Shown piece after piece: positions 36,601 to 43,097 of a DNA stretch of 64,000 nucleotides. The notes under the pieces were generated by a model. It did no database searches and was not told the DNA's origin. It saw only the letters and a list, made by a program, of their open reading frames with translations. Source of the stretch: Actinomycetes bacterium (GTDB lineage Bacteria > Actinomycetota > Actinomycetes > Nanopelagicales > Nanopelagicaceae); NCBI GenBank assembly GCA_947383695.1, contig OX376642.1, positions 1,364,001-1,428,000 on the forward strand, given 5' to 3'. The position numbers and the translations under genes were made by a program. Positions within the stretch are counted from its first letter, which is position 1, and each line of letters begins with the position of its first letter.

Positions 36601-37997
36601 GTATTTCCTCCAACACCTGCAATCGCGGTTCCGGCATTTATTCCGGCTGTGACATTCGGGTAGGCGCCACCACCGCCCGTGTAACCAGTACTGATTGCTG
36701 TTCCATCAGCATTTTTATTTGTTGCTGACATGCGACCATTTCCGCCGCTACCGCCTAACGCGGTGTAGTTAGAACTTCCTGAAACTAATAATGAATCAGA
36801 ACCTTTTTTTCCATGATTAGAAGTTGATGTGTAACTTCCATTTCCCCCTGAACCACCTGAGCCAATCCAAATCGTTGCACTGGTGTCTAAAGTGATTCCT
36901 GTTTGTGAAATCACTTGGCCTCCACCGCCACCGCCACCGAGTGAAGATCCGCCACCGCCACCGCCACCCACGATTAATGCATTAAATGAGGTGACTCCGG
37001 CCGGAACCGACCAACCACATTGTCCGACAGTTGTAAATGTATAAATATAATCACTATCGGTTGTGGTTCTAGTTGGTGAACAATTAGCTAAGTAGCGAAC
37101 AATTACAACACCGTTGAATCCCGCACCTCCACTAGCACCATCAGTCGCACCTAAATAATTTGCGTCACCACCAGATCCATAAGTTTGTGCACCGGCAGCC
37201 CACTTAAAAGGTCCCGGTTTAGAGTATTCATATGCACTTCCTGTAATAGATGATGTGCGATCTGCGGCAGTAATCGAGCCACCAGTTCCACCTGTTGCGA
37301 AGTCACCACCATTTGAATTGTTTCCAGATACTCCAGCAGAACCTGTAAGAGTGGCTCCTAAAAAAACAATTCCAGAACCTGAATGTGCGCCTCCGCTGCC
37401 ACCGTTTTGTGTTGCTTCCGATGCATTTGGTCTTGACCTAGCACCGCCGCCATTTCCGCCTGTCAGATAGCTGCTTCCACCATTTCCAGAAAGAGCAGCG
37501 GTGCCTAATGTGTAATTCCAAGAATTACCGCCACCGCCACCGCCAACTTTTAATGATCCAAATGAACTATCTCCACCAGCAGTGCCTCGTGAAGTGCTTG
37601 TGGTTGCTGTGTTATTTGCACCGCCTGTTCCGCCAGCACCAATGATGATTGTGATAGTTCCTGAGATATTTACATTGTTGGCTTGAAAATAACCGCCAGC
37701 ACCTCCGCCGCCGCCAGTTTGCCAAGCTTTAGAATCGCCTCCACCGCCTCCACCGCCAACAATTAAAATTTGAGCCTTGGTAACTCCCGATGGAACAACC
37801 CAGTCACAACCACCAACTGTTGAAAAAGTTAAAATGGTCTCACCGTTTGTTGCTGTAGTTGATGTTGGCACACATGCAGCTGCCATTGCTGGAACTGGAA
37901 TTGAAACTAATAATCCTGAAATCAATGCTGATGTAAGAATTGAGGCAAGCTTTGGGCGCAAGGATTTACCTTTCATGCGCACCAAATCAAGAATCAC
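27663..37997 (-). CDS. Giant secreted mosaic surface protein (about 3,440 aa)
   Basis: After a signal peptide (LTSALISGLLVSIPVPAMA), four glycine-rich domains occur (about 37815-37090, 37060-36245, 35970-35290 and 33900-33110), each opening with a (V/I)P-x-G-(V/I/F) turn and containing G4-G7 runs. About 15 Listeria-Bacteroides (InlB B-type) repeats, each ending in a form of GYTFxGW...LYAQW, span 36250-30760. One FnIII-like domain lies among them (about 34840-34545) and five more follow (30755-29330). Then come an Ig-like domain, a Pro/Thr/Ser linker, an Ala-rich coiled coil (28940-27760) and a basic C-terminal tail. No LPXTG motif is seen. GTG 37997 is chosen because AAAGAGGT (38002-38009) lies 5 nt upstream; ATG 37976 and an open ATG at 38021 are alternatives. 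Probable adhesin. Confidence 0.9.
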   Translation of the reverse strand: MILDLVRMKGKSLRPKLASILTSALISGLLVSIPVPAMAAACVPTSTTATNGETILTFSTVGGCDWVVPSGVTKAQILIVGGGGGGGDSKAWQTGGGGGAGGYFQANNVNISGTITIIIGAGGTGGANNTATTSTSRGTAGGDSSFGSLKVGGGGGGNSWNYTLGTAALSGNGGSSYLTGGNGGGARSRPNASEATQNGGSGGAHSGSGIVFLGATLTGSAGVSGNNSNGGDFATGGTGGSITAADRTSSITGSAYEYSKPGPFKWAAGAQTYGSGGDANYLGATDGASGGAGFNGVVIVRYLANCSPTRTTTDSDYIYTFTTVGQCGWSVPAGVTSFNALIVGGGGGGGSSLGGGGGGGQVISQTGITLDTSATIWIGSGGSGGNGSYTSTSNHGKKGSDSLLVSGSSNYTALGGSGGNGRMSATNKNADGTAISTGYTGGGGAYPNVTAGINAGTAIAGVGGNTYIGGTGTTLGGGGGGGAGGAGKSRDVSSNASSGGVGVSSDISGTTTFYGGGGGATWYTSKTNWTGAGGNGGGGQGSDGNVVGGNGTANTGGGGGGAYDGLTGGNGGSGVVIIRHARAPSTISYDTNGGNASAPTTQTQSLPSDQLTLATYTGTKSSLRFMNWNTAADGSGTNYKAGEAVRPLVNMTLYAQWMGAYCPEGWTWTEPVCSKSYTGVQNFIIPWGFRSLDVIALGGSGGTGAKGASGAPGKAHASYTFTQGDNIRFYPGGAASGITGGIDSWPHENYNGGNGLTNNGGSGGGGAATVITKNGTATGDVIIVAGGGGGGGANNGCYSQYNPITSTPGNPAASSNGFTYGTDGGSHGYNMFSGAGGGGTNGGRNGGGTAAYSCSSGNDNGGLGLGGYRGGNTISGAAATILNGANTSGGTAGSVTLQLTRPKITYNLNGGTGTTPANQVQTSEGEDLTITSTVPVRTGYTFGGWNTLAAGTGTNYSANAVYNTNAVLNLFAKWTANSYNVIYDTSTVTSGTMANTALTAGTAFTLRTNAFAKVGHTFKDWNTAANGSGTTYTNSQSITLYSDLTLYPQWNLIAPGAPTVTTEAGNTEVTVTPTAAAASDTTVGPTTSMLVRTYNSSGVALNPAKTCAVVSPATSCVITGLTNGTTYQFDATATNATATSAGSTKVNGIPAGVVVTYNATTNGGTSGTASATYSKPTALVLPTASKTGFTFSGWYTAATDGSLIGGAGGNFSPNSSASIVNRSLTSNVATLTTSVAHGFVVGMSVIVINVNSTFNGTYTITSVPTSTTFTYAKTATNVTAAAVSPAGKATVSALTLYAQFVGNTYTITYNGNGNTGGTVPTSGTFQVGGSSYRVLGGTNTPTKTGYTFAGWLSNDLNITRTETFSYTGSSQSWTVPTGITSLSFDVRGARGGNSNATTSTATGCSGGGANIGGLGGKVTGTLNVTGGSTLYFYVGGKGADAVGQATSGGFNGGGGVGLYTNASLPVSSSGCFPGSGGGASDIRTSLGTLSSRLVVAGAGGGAGGWDPSNGGAGGGLVGGNGGSVTWGSNTVATGGTQSAGGNKAAVCGGSYGTSAQLGLGGNGTGCSSGGGGGGGGYYGGGGGQHVSGAGGSSYTHPTLVPSFTHTQGSQDGDGVIAITFGGSGPTTVNIDDLITISSNVVFFAQWTANTNTISYNANTGTGSVPSSGSYVTGASTPYTVLAKPDGLTKSGSQFIGWNTSADGSGSGYSAGASLTTSSNIVLYAQWGAATYSYSFDLNGGTSTQPASGTITHNGQITLPAAPSRSGYTFTGWNDGSTTSNASTSVNLTANKVFVAQWSAQSYSITYDGNGSTSGSVTAGSYVAGGVPYAIAANGFTKTGYTFAGWKDATNNSFIVGAGYSTAANLVLTAQWTASTYTVTYNSNGATSGSSSIASETWTYSPTTPLTLSGAGNLVKTGFTFSNWATTADATTGLTTASPTTNTTYYAVWTATQFTVAYAPGTGASGTIASPGNKTLGQTFTLDSGSTLTPPASNGNVSYSFAFWSDGTKTYKRGATYVMPATNVILTANWIAIYNVTYNPNGGTSSIASVQKTENDQITIEVAATRTGYNFVKWEDQSLGLWNPGDTTTVTAGRFLFNAQWSAKNNSISFNGNSNTGGSVPANGTYITDGTAYVIPGNSGSLVRTGYTFVGWNTLANGTGADYPAGVGATYSAPADLALFAKWQANTYLISYNGNGATGGTAPGNDTYVTGAVNPYTVSTNSGTLTKTGFTFDNWYTTSTGSGGTAYTAGTGTLTTTSDLILYAKWSAASYTVSYASGDNAVSAPSQSTNAYGSSFTLPNALTRTGFTFLGWELGSGASANLYAPAATFTMGSSAITFTAKWSALSYVIVYSLNGGAGSAPTQANVEYNQSFTTAAAPTRSGFTFAGWSDGATTTSASTSISNVTANKTLTAQWTIAVPGVPGTPTATPGNGSATITITPPSSGGTPSSYTITASPGGATCTVTAPGASCTISPLTNGTPYTFTSTATNATGTSASSSSASTAVTPASAPSAPLGVAGSGTGGSSTITWSAPSDNGGSAITDYIVEYRIATSGTWTTFSDGVSTATSASVTGLTAGSSYEFRVTAKNLIGNSLASFTSPVVGTLPAAPSISGVTAGNKQVTVTWNAPTHLGSGTLSGDEYIVTAYDSQGNEAGTCEPTSGQRTCVVTGLSNGSTYTFKVEAITTVGSSDQSSASAAATPSTTPSAPAEVVAVTSGSNMTVTFTAPADNGGAAITSYVITSTPSGATCTVGANATTYTCNGLTAGANYTYTVKAVNVRGESTASQASAAVIAIAVPSAPQNVKAVITAGSTTLSATVSFDPPATDNGSAVISYTVTASPGGATCTVTAPDLYCEIPVLPDSLYTFTARATNAVGTSVASVTSLQTAAANGIAPSLVVDPAPAPTGTLEEGSTLTSTAVYVATPNAVVTYVWKRCTDQFDNTTCTTISGASSSTYILTSADVDKFIRVQTTGANSIGTSTNLSDATEAIVAAPVAPTPSTPSTPTNPSTPAPEPSPAPVTPSCDSSCQAIKDAAAAKAAADATAKAAADKAAADAASKLKADADARTASDKASAAAKAAADAAKTAVDRAGAAAAAKAAADAAANAAAAQAKAASDAQAAANKAAADAAAALRNGSASAAAKAAATATANKAAADAAAAVKAAATAAQNAAKAKSAETNANKQVEIAINSLTSRTAAAQATAEANAIAAAAKAAANEAAAAAATRANEARAAATAAQKAASDAAARIAVEQKEAASAAAAAKAATAAAAKASAEKIAATNAAKTAAENLAKVLNEKAALAEQAANATDAKAREEIAKKIEEIETKVDEVEAAVEEAQDAAEEATAEYEEASVAAEEAQTVAAEEAQDAVEIKTEVATKTAAATKAAATATVAAKVATAAKAAAAKVPSKAVITKQPSTTSKNGAKATVTGLKPGQKVKVTVNVKPKP
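27760..28940 (-). repeat. Ala-rich coiled-coil coding tract of the giant protein
   Basis: About 390 codons, mostly Ala with Lys, Asp, Glu and Gln, in heptad-like spacing such as AKAAADAAAKAA. The DNA is a near-repetitive tract of GCA/GCT/GCC codons, which also opens a long antisense frame. No exact tandem unit is seen. It probably forms a long rod next to the C-terminus. Confidence 0.75.
30760..36250 (-). repeat. Array of about 15 Listeria-Bacteroides repeats in the giant protein
   Basis: Each unit of 65-80 residues starts with a form of ITYNGNG(N/G)TGG, has the core (T/S)GYTFxGWNT, and ends with LYAQW or AKW. Units diverge at DNA level, so this is an old domain array and not a recent duplication. 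One unit is split by the fourth glycine-rich domain. Confidence 0.8.
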
Positions 37998-38047
37998 TTT
38001 TACCTCTTTATTTAGCATCAATCGAGAGAGGCTTAAGCCTAAAAGTG

Positions 38048-38122
38048 GGGTGATTGGTCATCGATGGAAAAGCGCCGATAGGGGTGAGATTCACCCGCAA
38101 AGATCACCCATAAAAGGGTGAT
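38048..38122 (-). promoter_or_regulatory. Leader of the giant gene with alternative ATCACCC/GGGTGAT pairings
   Basis: Read on the minus strand, the order is ATCACCC (38116-38122), GGGTGAT (38103-38109), GGGTGA (38091-38096), TCACCC (38082-38087), ATCACCC (38048-38054). Elements 1-2 and 3-4 can form two adjacent hairpins. Element 2 could instead pair with element 5 to form a long-range helix enclosing 3-4. Such mutually exclusive helices, 40-110 nt before the Shine-Dalgarno sequence, suggest a regulatory RNA or a cluster of operator half-sites. The transcription start is not known. Confidence 0.4.
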
Positions 38123-38154
38123 ATTGAGTGTTTGCTTAACAAAATGACAGAAGA

Positions 38155-38187
38155 AAAGCCCCGAGTGTGAAAGGCACTCGAGGCTTA
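38155..38187 (-). terminator. Terminator after tRNA-Arg
   Basis: The inverted repeat AAGCC..CGAGTG / CACTCG..GGCTT surrounds a 7-nt loop. On the minus strand it ends in CTTTTCTTCT. It lies 6 nt beyond the 3' end of tRNA-Arg and upstream of the giant gene's leader, which isolates the two transcription units. Confidence 0.8.
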
Positions 38188-38192
38188 ACTTG

Positions 38193-38265
38193 TGCGCGCG
38201 AAGGGATTCGAACCCCTAACCTTCTGATCCGTAGTCAGATGCTCTATCCGTTGAGCTACGCACGC
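38193..38265 (-). tRNA. tRNA-Arg(ACG)
   Basis: Acceptor stem GCGTGCG (complement of 38259-38265) pairs with CGCGCGC. The anticodon arm is TCTGACTACGGATCAGA with anticodon ACG, the substrate of TadA. The T-arm is GGGGTTCGAATCCC. It is 73 nt and CCA is not encoded. Confidence 0.97.
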
Positions 38266-38356
38266 TTATTTATTTGTGAACCGCAATAGTACCTGCTTTT
38301 TATTCATCACCCAAATGCTCTAAAACCCTTATAAATCAAGCCTATTTCAGGCAAAA

Positions 38357-38389
38357 CAAAGGGCGCCCGAATCAACGGACGCCCTTTGC
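38357..38389 (-). terminator. Terminator after the 5'-nucleotidase gene
   Basis: AAAGGGCG and CGCCCTTT form a strong stem around a 14-nt partly paired loop. On the minus strand it is followed by GTTTTGCC. It lies just past the 5'-nucleotidase stop at 38402. Confidence 0.75.
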
Positions 38390-38401
38390 TTTGTTAACTA
38401 A

Positions 38402-40417
38402 TTAGCCAACTTTCTTAATACGACCATCTGCTGCAGGAACCTGAGTTACCTTTCCAGCGGCCATATCAGCCTTAAGTGCATCTACAAATACATCTAGTAG
38501 CGCACCCTTTACCTTGGCTTGTGCAGGTGAGAACACATTCACATAACCATCTCCACCATAAATTACATAATCGAGAGTTGTAAGTGTGTACTCCTTGCTG
38601 TCCTTGGCGATCTCAGTTCCATCAAGCTTTGTAACAGAAACAATTCTGCTTCCAAGTGGCTTTGATGCATCAAATGAGAACTTGAACCCTGAAATCTGTG
38701 GGAAGCGACCATCTCCTGGATAGTTACCACCGACACCATTTTCAAGTGCCTTCCAAAGATTTGCACCTGTAACAACTGTTGTTGCTACCTGGTTACCAAA
38801 TGGGAACACGGTGAATGCATCACCAAGAGTTACATCTAGTGGACCAGTACCTGTGCGAACAAGTGCTGTGTTAGCAGGAATGTAAGTCTTTGCAGGGAAT
38901 GTGTCGCGGATACCGCCACCATTCTGAATTGCAAAGTCTGTTCCGTACTTAGCACGCATCAAATCAGCGATGTAGTTACCCATTGGAGTTTCACCTGAAC
39001 GCTCTACAGCTGGTGATCCACCGCGAGGGAATACTCCTGAAACTTGACCGATCTTTACGTCAAGCTTTGCAGATAGTTGATCCTTGTACTTCTTAACCAA
39101 CGCTGCTGAAGTTGCATCCTGAGTAGTAACAGTTGAAACAATACCTGTGTTGATTGTTGGTGTCGCAGCCTTTAGTACATGCTGAATTGACTGACCAACA
39201 ACCTTTCCACCGCGCAAACAAATCTGTGTACGTGTGTATTCAACACCTGCGTTACGAACCTGTCCTAGAACAGTTGGTGCAACGCGTGTGTTTCCCGGAA
39301 TAACTGTTGCAAATGTCTGGTGGCTGTGACCACCGTAGATCGCTGCAGCACCCTTAATCTGTGATGCAAGAGAGTTAAACAATCCCTTTGCAACACCATC
39401 TGCATTTTCTAACCATCCTTGGTGAAGAACTGCGATGACGACATCTGCGCCAGCAGCCTTTGCCTCAGCGATTGCAGCGTTAACGCCAACTACGCCTGGG
39501 TTGATTGTGATGGTCTTCTTTGCGCCTGATGCATCCTTGTAATCAAGGTTGCCAGGGAATACCTGCTCGACTGTTTCAGGTGTATTTGAACCAACAACAC
39601 CAATCTTCACGCCGCCGCGCTCGATGATTGTGTAGTTCTTAGCCTGCTTTGAGCCTGACTTAAGAGCATCTAATGAACCAGCGCTGTAGTTTGAAACTAC
39701 CCATTGGAACTCTGATGCACCGATCATCTTATTAAGGTGATCGATGTTGCGATCATGCTCGTGGTTACCCATTGTTGAAACATCTAGACCGGCAAGGTTT
39801 AGAGCTTCAATTGTTGGTAGCTCTTCAAACTCTGTTGAAATTGGTGGCGCTGCACCAATGTTGTCACCAGATGAAACTGCGATTGTTGCAGCGTTTGCCG
39901 CGCGATCTGCAGCCCAGTTACTTGCAAGAAGCGGTCCACCAAATGATGATCCAACTTCGATTGCACCGTGAAGGTCGCTGAGTTGTAGAACTTGTACAGC
40001 CTTGTTTCCGGAGTTTGCAACAGTTGCAAGTTGTGCAGCTGTGTAGCTCTTGTTAGATGCAGCTGGCTTTGAGAAACCGTAGGCATTAACAGCTTGAACA
40101 ACTGGTGTGCCTGCAGGTTGTCCAATTACCACCGGCATTGTTACAACTGTGTGGTTTGATGCTGGAACAAAGATTGGGCATGAACCCGCACCTGCTGAAA
40201 CAACATAACCTGAAATTCCTGGTTCAACACTTGCACCAGGTGTCCACTTAACTACAACGCCCTTAGCGCCTAGGTAAGAGGTGACATTTGTCGGAGCGTT
40301 CGGAAACGAATAAGTCGCTGCCTGCGCTGATGGGACTAGTAATGAAACTAGTAACGATGTAGCTAGAGCTAAAGAGCCCCAGCTAAAGATTCTGCGTGAT
40401 GTGAGGGTTTTGTTCAT
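38402..40417 (-). CDS. Secreted bifunctional metallophosphatase/5'-nucleotidase with N-terminal FnIII-like domain
   Basis: A 671-residue exported nucleotidase. Signal peptide: SWGSLALATSLLVSLLVPSAQA. Residues about 38-125 form an FnIII-like domain (NAPTNVTSYLGAKGVVVKW). The metallophosphatase domain (about 140-400) has metal ligands in LSDLHGA, SSGDNIGAAPP, MGNHEHDRN and YGGHSHQTF. The C-terminal nucleotide-binding domain (about 440-650) has QNGGGIRD and FPFGNQVATTVVTG. It would release phosphate and nucleosides from extracellular nucleotides. The usual position of the FnIII-like domain at the front may aid cell-surface attachment. TAAGAT stands 6 nt before the ATG; a terminator follows. Confidence 0.92.
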   Translation of the reverse strand: MNKTLTSRRIFSWGSLALATSLLVSLLVPSAQAATYSFPNAPTNVTSYLGAKGVVVKWTPGASVEPGISGYVVSAGAGSCPIFVPASNHTVVTMPVVIGQPAGTPVVQAVNAYGFSKPAASNKSYTAAQLATVANSGNKAVQVLQLSDLHGAIEVGSSFGGPLLASNWAADRAANAATIAVSSGDNIGAAPPISTEFEELPTIEALNLAGLDVSTMGNHEHDRNIDHLNKMIGASEFQWVVSNYSAGSLDALKSGSKQAKNYTIIERGGVKIGVVGSNTPETVEQVFPGNLDYKDASGAKKTITINPGVVGVNAAIAEAKAAGADVVIAVLHQGWLENADGVAKGLFNSLASQIKGAAAIYGGHSHQTFATVIPGNTRVAPTVLGQVRNAGVEYTRTQICLRGGKVVGQSIQHVLKAATPTINTGIVSTVTTQDATSAALVKKYKDQLSAKLDVKIGQVSGVFPRGGSPAVERSGETPMGNYIADLMRAKYGTDFAIQNGGGIRDTFPAKTYIPANTALVRTGTGPLDVTLGDAFTVFPFGNQVATTVVTGANLWKALENGVGGNYPGDGRFPQISGFKFSFDASKPLGSRIVSVTKLDGTEIAKDSKEYTLTTLDYVIYGGDGYVNVFSPAQAKVKGALLDVFVDALKADMAAGKVTQVPAADGRIKKVG

Positions 40418-40493
40418 AAGCGCATCTTAATGATGCAGGTATTTGGCTTGCCTGTTTTTAGGTTACAGAATGATTGCGTCTGAGTGAATGTCG

Positions 40494-41762
40494 TTACAGA
40501 CCGGCGTGCTTGAGCAGCTCTGTGCGCTCAACACTCTTAACCCGAGGTTTACCCTTTGGCTCACCCGCGGTTACTTCAGCCTCATTAATTTTTTGCCACA
40601 GCTCTTGGGTGACAACAACCTTATGAGAAAGCAACTCTGAAATATCACCAGCATTTTTGGGGCTCTTCAAATCTGAAACCAGTAACTCTATAACTGCTGC
40701 TGCATCTGACTTATTTGTGCCAATCACTCCTGATGGACCACGCTTTGCCCAACCGACAACATACATATTGCCATTAACGCGACCATCGGTGTTAACAACT
40801 TTTCCATTTTCATATGGAACACCGACAATGCCCTGTGCTTGATAACCAATTGCGGTAATAACAAGGCCGCACTTAATGGTTACATCGCCATTAGGTGTTG
40901 AGTAAATAACGCCTTCTACGCGATCAGTCCCAAGGATCTCTTTTGGAGTGTGCTGAAACAAGAACTCCATAGTGCGTTCATGTTCACTCTTTGGGTTCTC
41001 GGCGATTAACAACATCGCATCCAAATTACTCTTGACATCCTTTTCGGGCTCGGAACCTGCTCGAACAATTGCAGCTTCAATATCCTCTTTGCGCATTACA
41101 ACATTTGTGTGTTCTAACTTTGGAAGTTCACGTAATTCAGGTGAAGTGAAGGCTGCGTGCTCTGGTCCGCGACGTGCGCTGATATACACCTTGCGAATGT
41201 TGCTCTTTTTTAGTGCATCAATTGCATGATCTGCGGTATCGGTTGGATCTAGCTCACTTGGTTCTAGCGCCAACATACGAGCAACATCCATCGCAACATT
41301 TCCTGCACCAATAACAACTGCGGTATCTGCATCTAGTGGTGTATCCACGCCAACAAAATCGGGGTGAGCGTTGTACCAAGGCACAAAAACCGCTGCAGAT
41401 AGTGAACCTCGTAGCTCTTCGCCAGGAATACCTAGCTTCTTACCGATAGAAGATCCTGTTGCAATAATGACAGCGTCATACTTTTCCTGAAGTTGTGCAA
41501 CGGTTATATCTGCACCAACTTCAACGTTGGCAAATAATCTGAAGTTTTCTGTGTTTGCAATCTTTTCAAAGACCTTTGAAACGGTTTTAATCTTTGGATG
41601 ATCTGGTGCAACACCGCTTCGTACCAATCCCCAAGGAGTTGGTAAGCGTTCAATCATGTCGATTGAAAAAGATTGTTCTTCATTTGCAAGGTTTTGTAAT
41701 GCTTGTGCTGCAAAGTATCCAGCAGGGCCGGCGCCAACAATTGCGACTTTAAAATGTGGCAC
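40494..41762 (-). CDS. fprA: Ferredoxin-NADP reductase, FprA type
   Basis: Flavoenzyme moving electrons between NADPH and ferredoxin, 422 residues. The FAD-binding start is KVAIVGAGPAGYFAAQAL, followed by ERLPTPWGLVRSGVAPDHPK, diagnostic of the adrenodoxin-reductase-like FprA family. The NADP Rossmann motif is VVIGAGNVAMDVARML (near residue 150), and ISARRGPEHAAFT and GWAKRGPSGVIGTNKSDA are family signatures. The start is GTG (PHFKVAIVG) with AAGGAG 6 nt upstream, so this gene has a leader, unlike most neighbours. A likely role is ferredoxin-dependent redox; the ferredoxin gene is not in the window. Confidence 0.94.
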   Translation of the reverse strand: MPHFKVAIVGAGPAGYFAAQALQNLANEEQSFSIDMIERLPTPWGLVRSGVAPDHPKIKTVSKVFEKIANTENFRLFANVEVGADITVAQLQEKYDAVIIATGSSIGKKLGIPGEELRGSLSAAVFVPWYNAHPDFVGVDTPLDADTAVVIGAGNVAMDVARMLALEPSELDPTDTADHAIDALKKSNIRKVYISARRGPEHAAFTSPELRELPKLEHTNVVMRKEDIEAAIVRAGSEPEKDVKSNLDAMLLIAENPKSEHERTMEFLFQHTPKEILGTDRVEGVIYSTPNGDVTIKCGLVITAIGYQAQGIVGVPYENGKVVNTDGRVNGNMYVVGWAKRGPSGVIGTNKSDAAAVIELLVSDLKSPKNAGDISELLSHKVVVTQELWQKINEAEVTAGEPKGKPRVKSVERTELLKHAGL

Positions 41763-41784
41763 GCATACTCCTTTAATTTTTGAG

Positions 41785-41873
41785 CGGAGACGAGGAGATT
41801 TGAACTCCTGAAGGCTTTAACACCTTACCTCGTTAGCAGTGAGGCGCACTCGACCGGGCTATGCGACGTCTCC
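41785..41873 (-). tRNA. tRNA-Ser(GCT)
   Basis: An 89-nt class II tRNA. GGAGACG (complement of 41867-41873) pairs with CGTCTCC. The anticodon arm is CCTCACTGCTAACGAGG, giving anticodon GCT. The variable arm is long and the T-arm reads GGAGTTCAAATCTCC. Confidence 0.96.
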
Positions 41874-41913
41874 TTGTTACGGGTAAAGAATACAACCTCT
41901 GGTCGCCATCGCG

Positions 41914-42453
41914 TTACTTGGCTGATTTACCCCTAAAAATCAGGGCCCCCAAGGCGATAAGCGCCAAAAAGATTAAGCCATAGAGCGGAAGATTAGATCT
42001 ACTTTTAGTTGGCTGAATCTCATCGGCCGGGACATCAACTATTTGTTCAGCACCGATTGGTAGACCTCGAAGGGTGTACGGGGCGTGATCATTACCTACA
42101 AATTCGATACTAAGTAGCTGTTCTCCGCTTCTTGTTGCAAATTGATAGGTATTTAAGTGAAACCATTCATTGTAAATGCGCATAATTTTGCGTCCATCTA
42201 GATACACATGGGCATGACCTTCTCCAGGTACATGTTGCATCGATGCCATTTCGGGACGCCACACAAAGTTTGTACTTTTTACTCGAACATTAAATCCCCC
42301 AGTTGGATCCTTTTGAATATCAAGGAGAGCTGTTGGAGAGTCCTGCTTTGTCAGCTCGTGTACTGAAGTAGCGCCTTCGGTATGGGCGTAGAGAAAGGTT
42401 GGATTAGATAGCGCAAAGATGCAGCCAACTATCAAACAAACAAACCTTTTCAT
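41914..42453 (-). CDS. Membrane-anchored extracytoplasmic protein of unknown function (179 aa)
   Basis: Not firmly recognised. It has a signal peptide (FVCLIVGCIFALSNPTFLYA), an exported domain of about 110 residues and a C-terminal hydrophobic helix (LPLYGLIFLALIALGALIF) with a basic tail. The domain carries Met/His-rich motifs (EMASMQHVPGEGHAHVYLDG and FHLNTYQFAT) that could bind a metal such as copper; that is inference from composition. TAAGAT lies 6 nt before the ATG. It is divergent from another small secreted protein and not in an obvious operon. Confidence 0.75.
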   Translation of the reverse strand: MKRFVCLIVGCIFALSNPTFLYAHTEGATSVHELTKQDSPTALLDIQKDPTGGFNVRVKSTNFVWRPEMASMQHVPGEGHAHVYLDGRKIMRIYNEWFHLNTYQFATRSGEQLLSIEFVGNDHAPYTLRGLPIGAEQIVDVPADEIQPTKSRSNLPLYGLIFLALIALGALIFRGKSAK

Positions 42454-42575
42454 TTCCTTATCTTAAAGTAATTTTATTCCGGGTAGAGTTCTCAGTCGGA
42501 TTCGTTAACCACTTATTCACTTGATGGATGTCATCTGTTATAAATAGTCCAGTGAAGATAATCTAATCTTGCCAA

Positions 42576-43064
42576 ATGAAATGGAGAGCCTTATTTGCAA
42601 TCACTGTTTTGATTAGTTTGCTTGCAACTCCAGCAAACGCTGGAACAGTCACAGAGAAAATTACTTATAACAAGAAGGTGGTTGCTACTTTCACAATTGT
42701 AGATTCTGTGACTCTGGATCCAAATGGTTGTAAGGACCTATATATCAAATACACAATTGACAAATCCTATTACTTCCCAAATGCGTACCTGATGTTTGGT
42801 TTGTACGCTAAAGATAAAAATGAAGCTCAATCAGTTTATGTTCAACCAGGTAATGGAAAAGGCACTCAGGGTAAGGATGCTTGGGTGGGTGAGAAGGAAA
42901 TGATCTTCTGTGGCAAGGCTAAGAGTTATGTAAATGAGTATGGCGACAAGGTTGTTGCACCAGCATTTACAAAGGGAAATTACACATTTTTGGCTCGATT
43001 TATCGTTGTTAAGCCAAAAATGGTGACAGCCCCTTCACGGGAGATCGCCTTTAAAGTTAAGTAG
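42576..43064 (+). CDS. Small secreted protein of unknown function (162 aa)
   Basis: Not recognised. A signal peptide is clear (LFAITVLISLLATPANA). The mature domain of about 140 residues is Lys-rich with a beta pattern (YNKKVVATFTIVDSV, YTFLARFIVV) and a single pair of cysteines (near 49 and 114). Such a composition suits a small immunoglobulin-like extracellular domain. TAATCT (42564-42569) stands 6 nt before the ATG. It is followed 33 nt later by aminopeptidase P, which has its own promoter. Confidence 0.7.
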   Translation: MKWRALFAITVLISLLATPANAGTVTEKITYNKKVVATFTIVDSVTLDPNGCKDLYIKYTIDKSYYFPNAYLMFGLYAKDKNEAQSVYVQPGNGKGTQGKDAWVGEKEMIFCGKAKSYVNEYGDKVVAPAFTKGNYTFLARFIVVKPKMVTAPSREIAFKVK

Positions 43065-43097
43065 TGGCTTTTCTTTAGCCTCTTGTAGGCTAGATAT

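Noticed and set aside
36250-37815. CRISPR or tandem DNA repeat array suggested by recurring CCACCGCC runs
   Set aside because: Runs are glycine codons of coding sequence with irregular spacing, with no conserved repeat-spacer structure.
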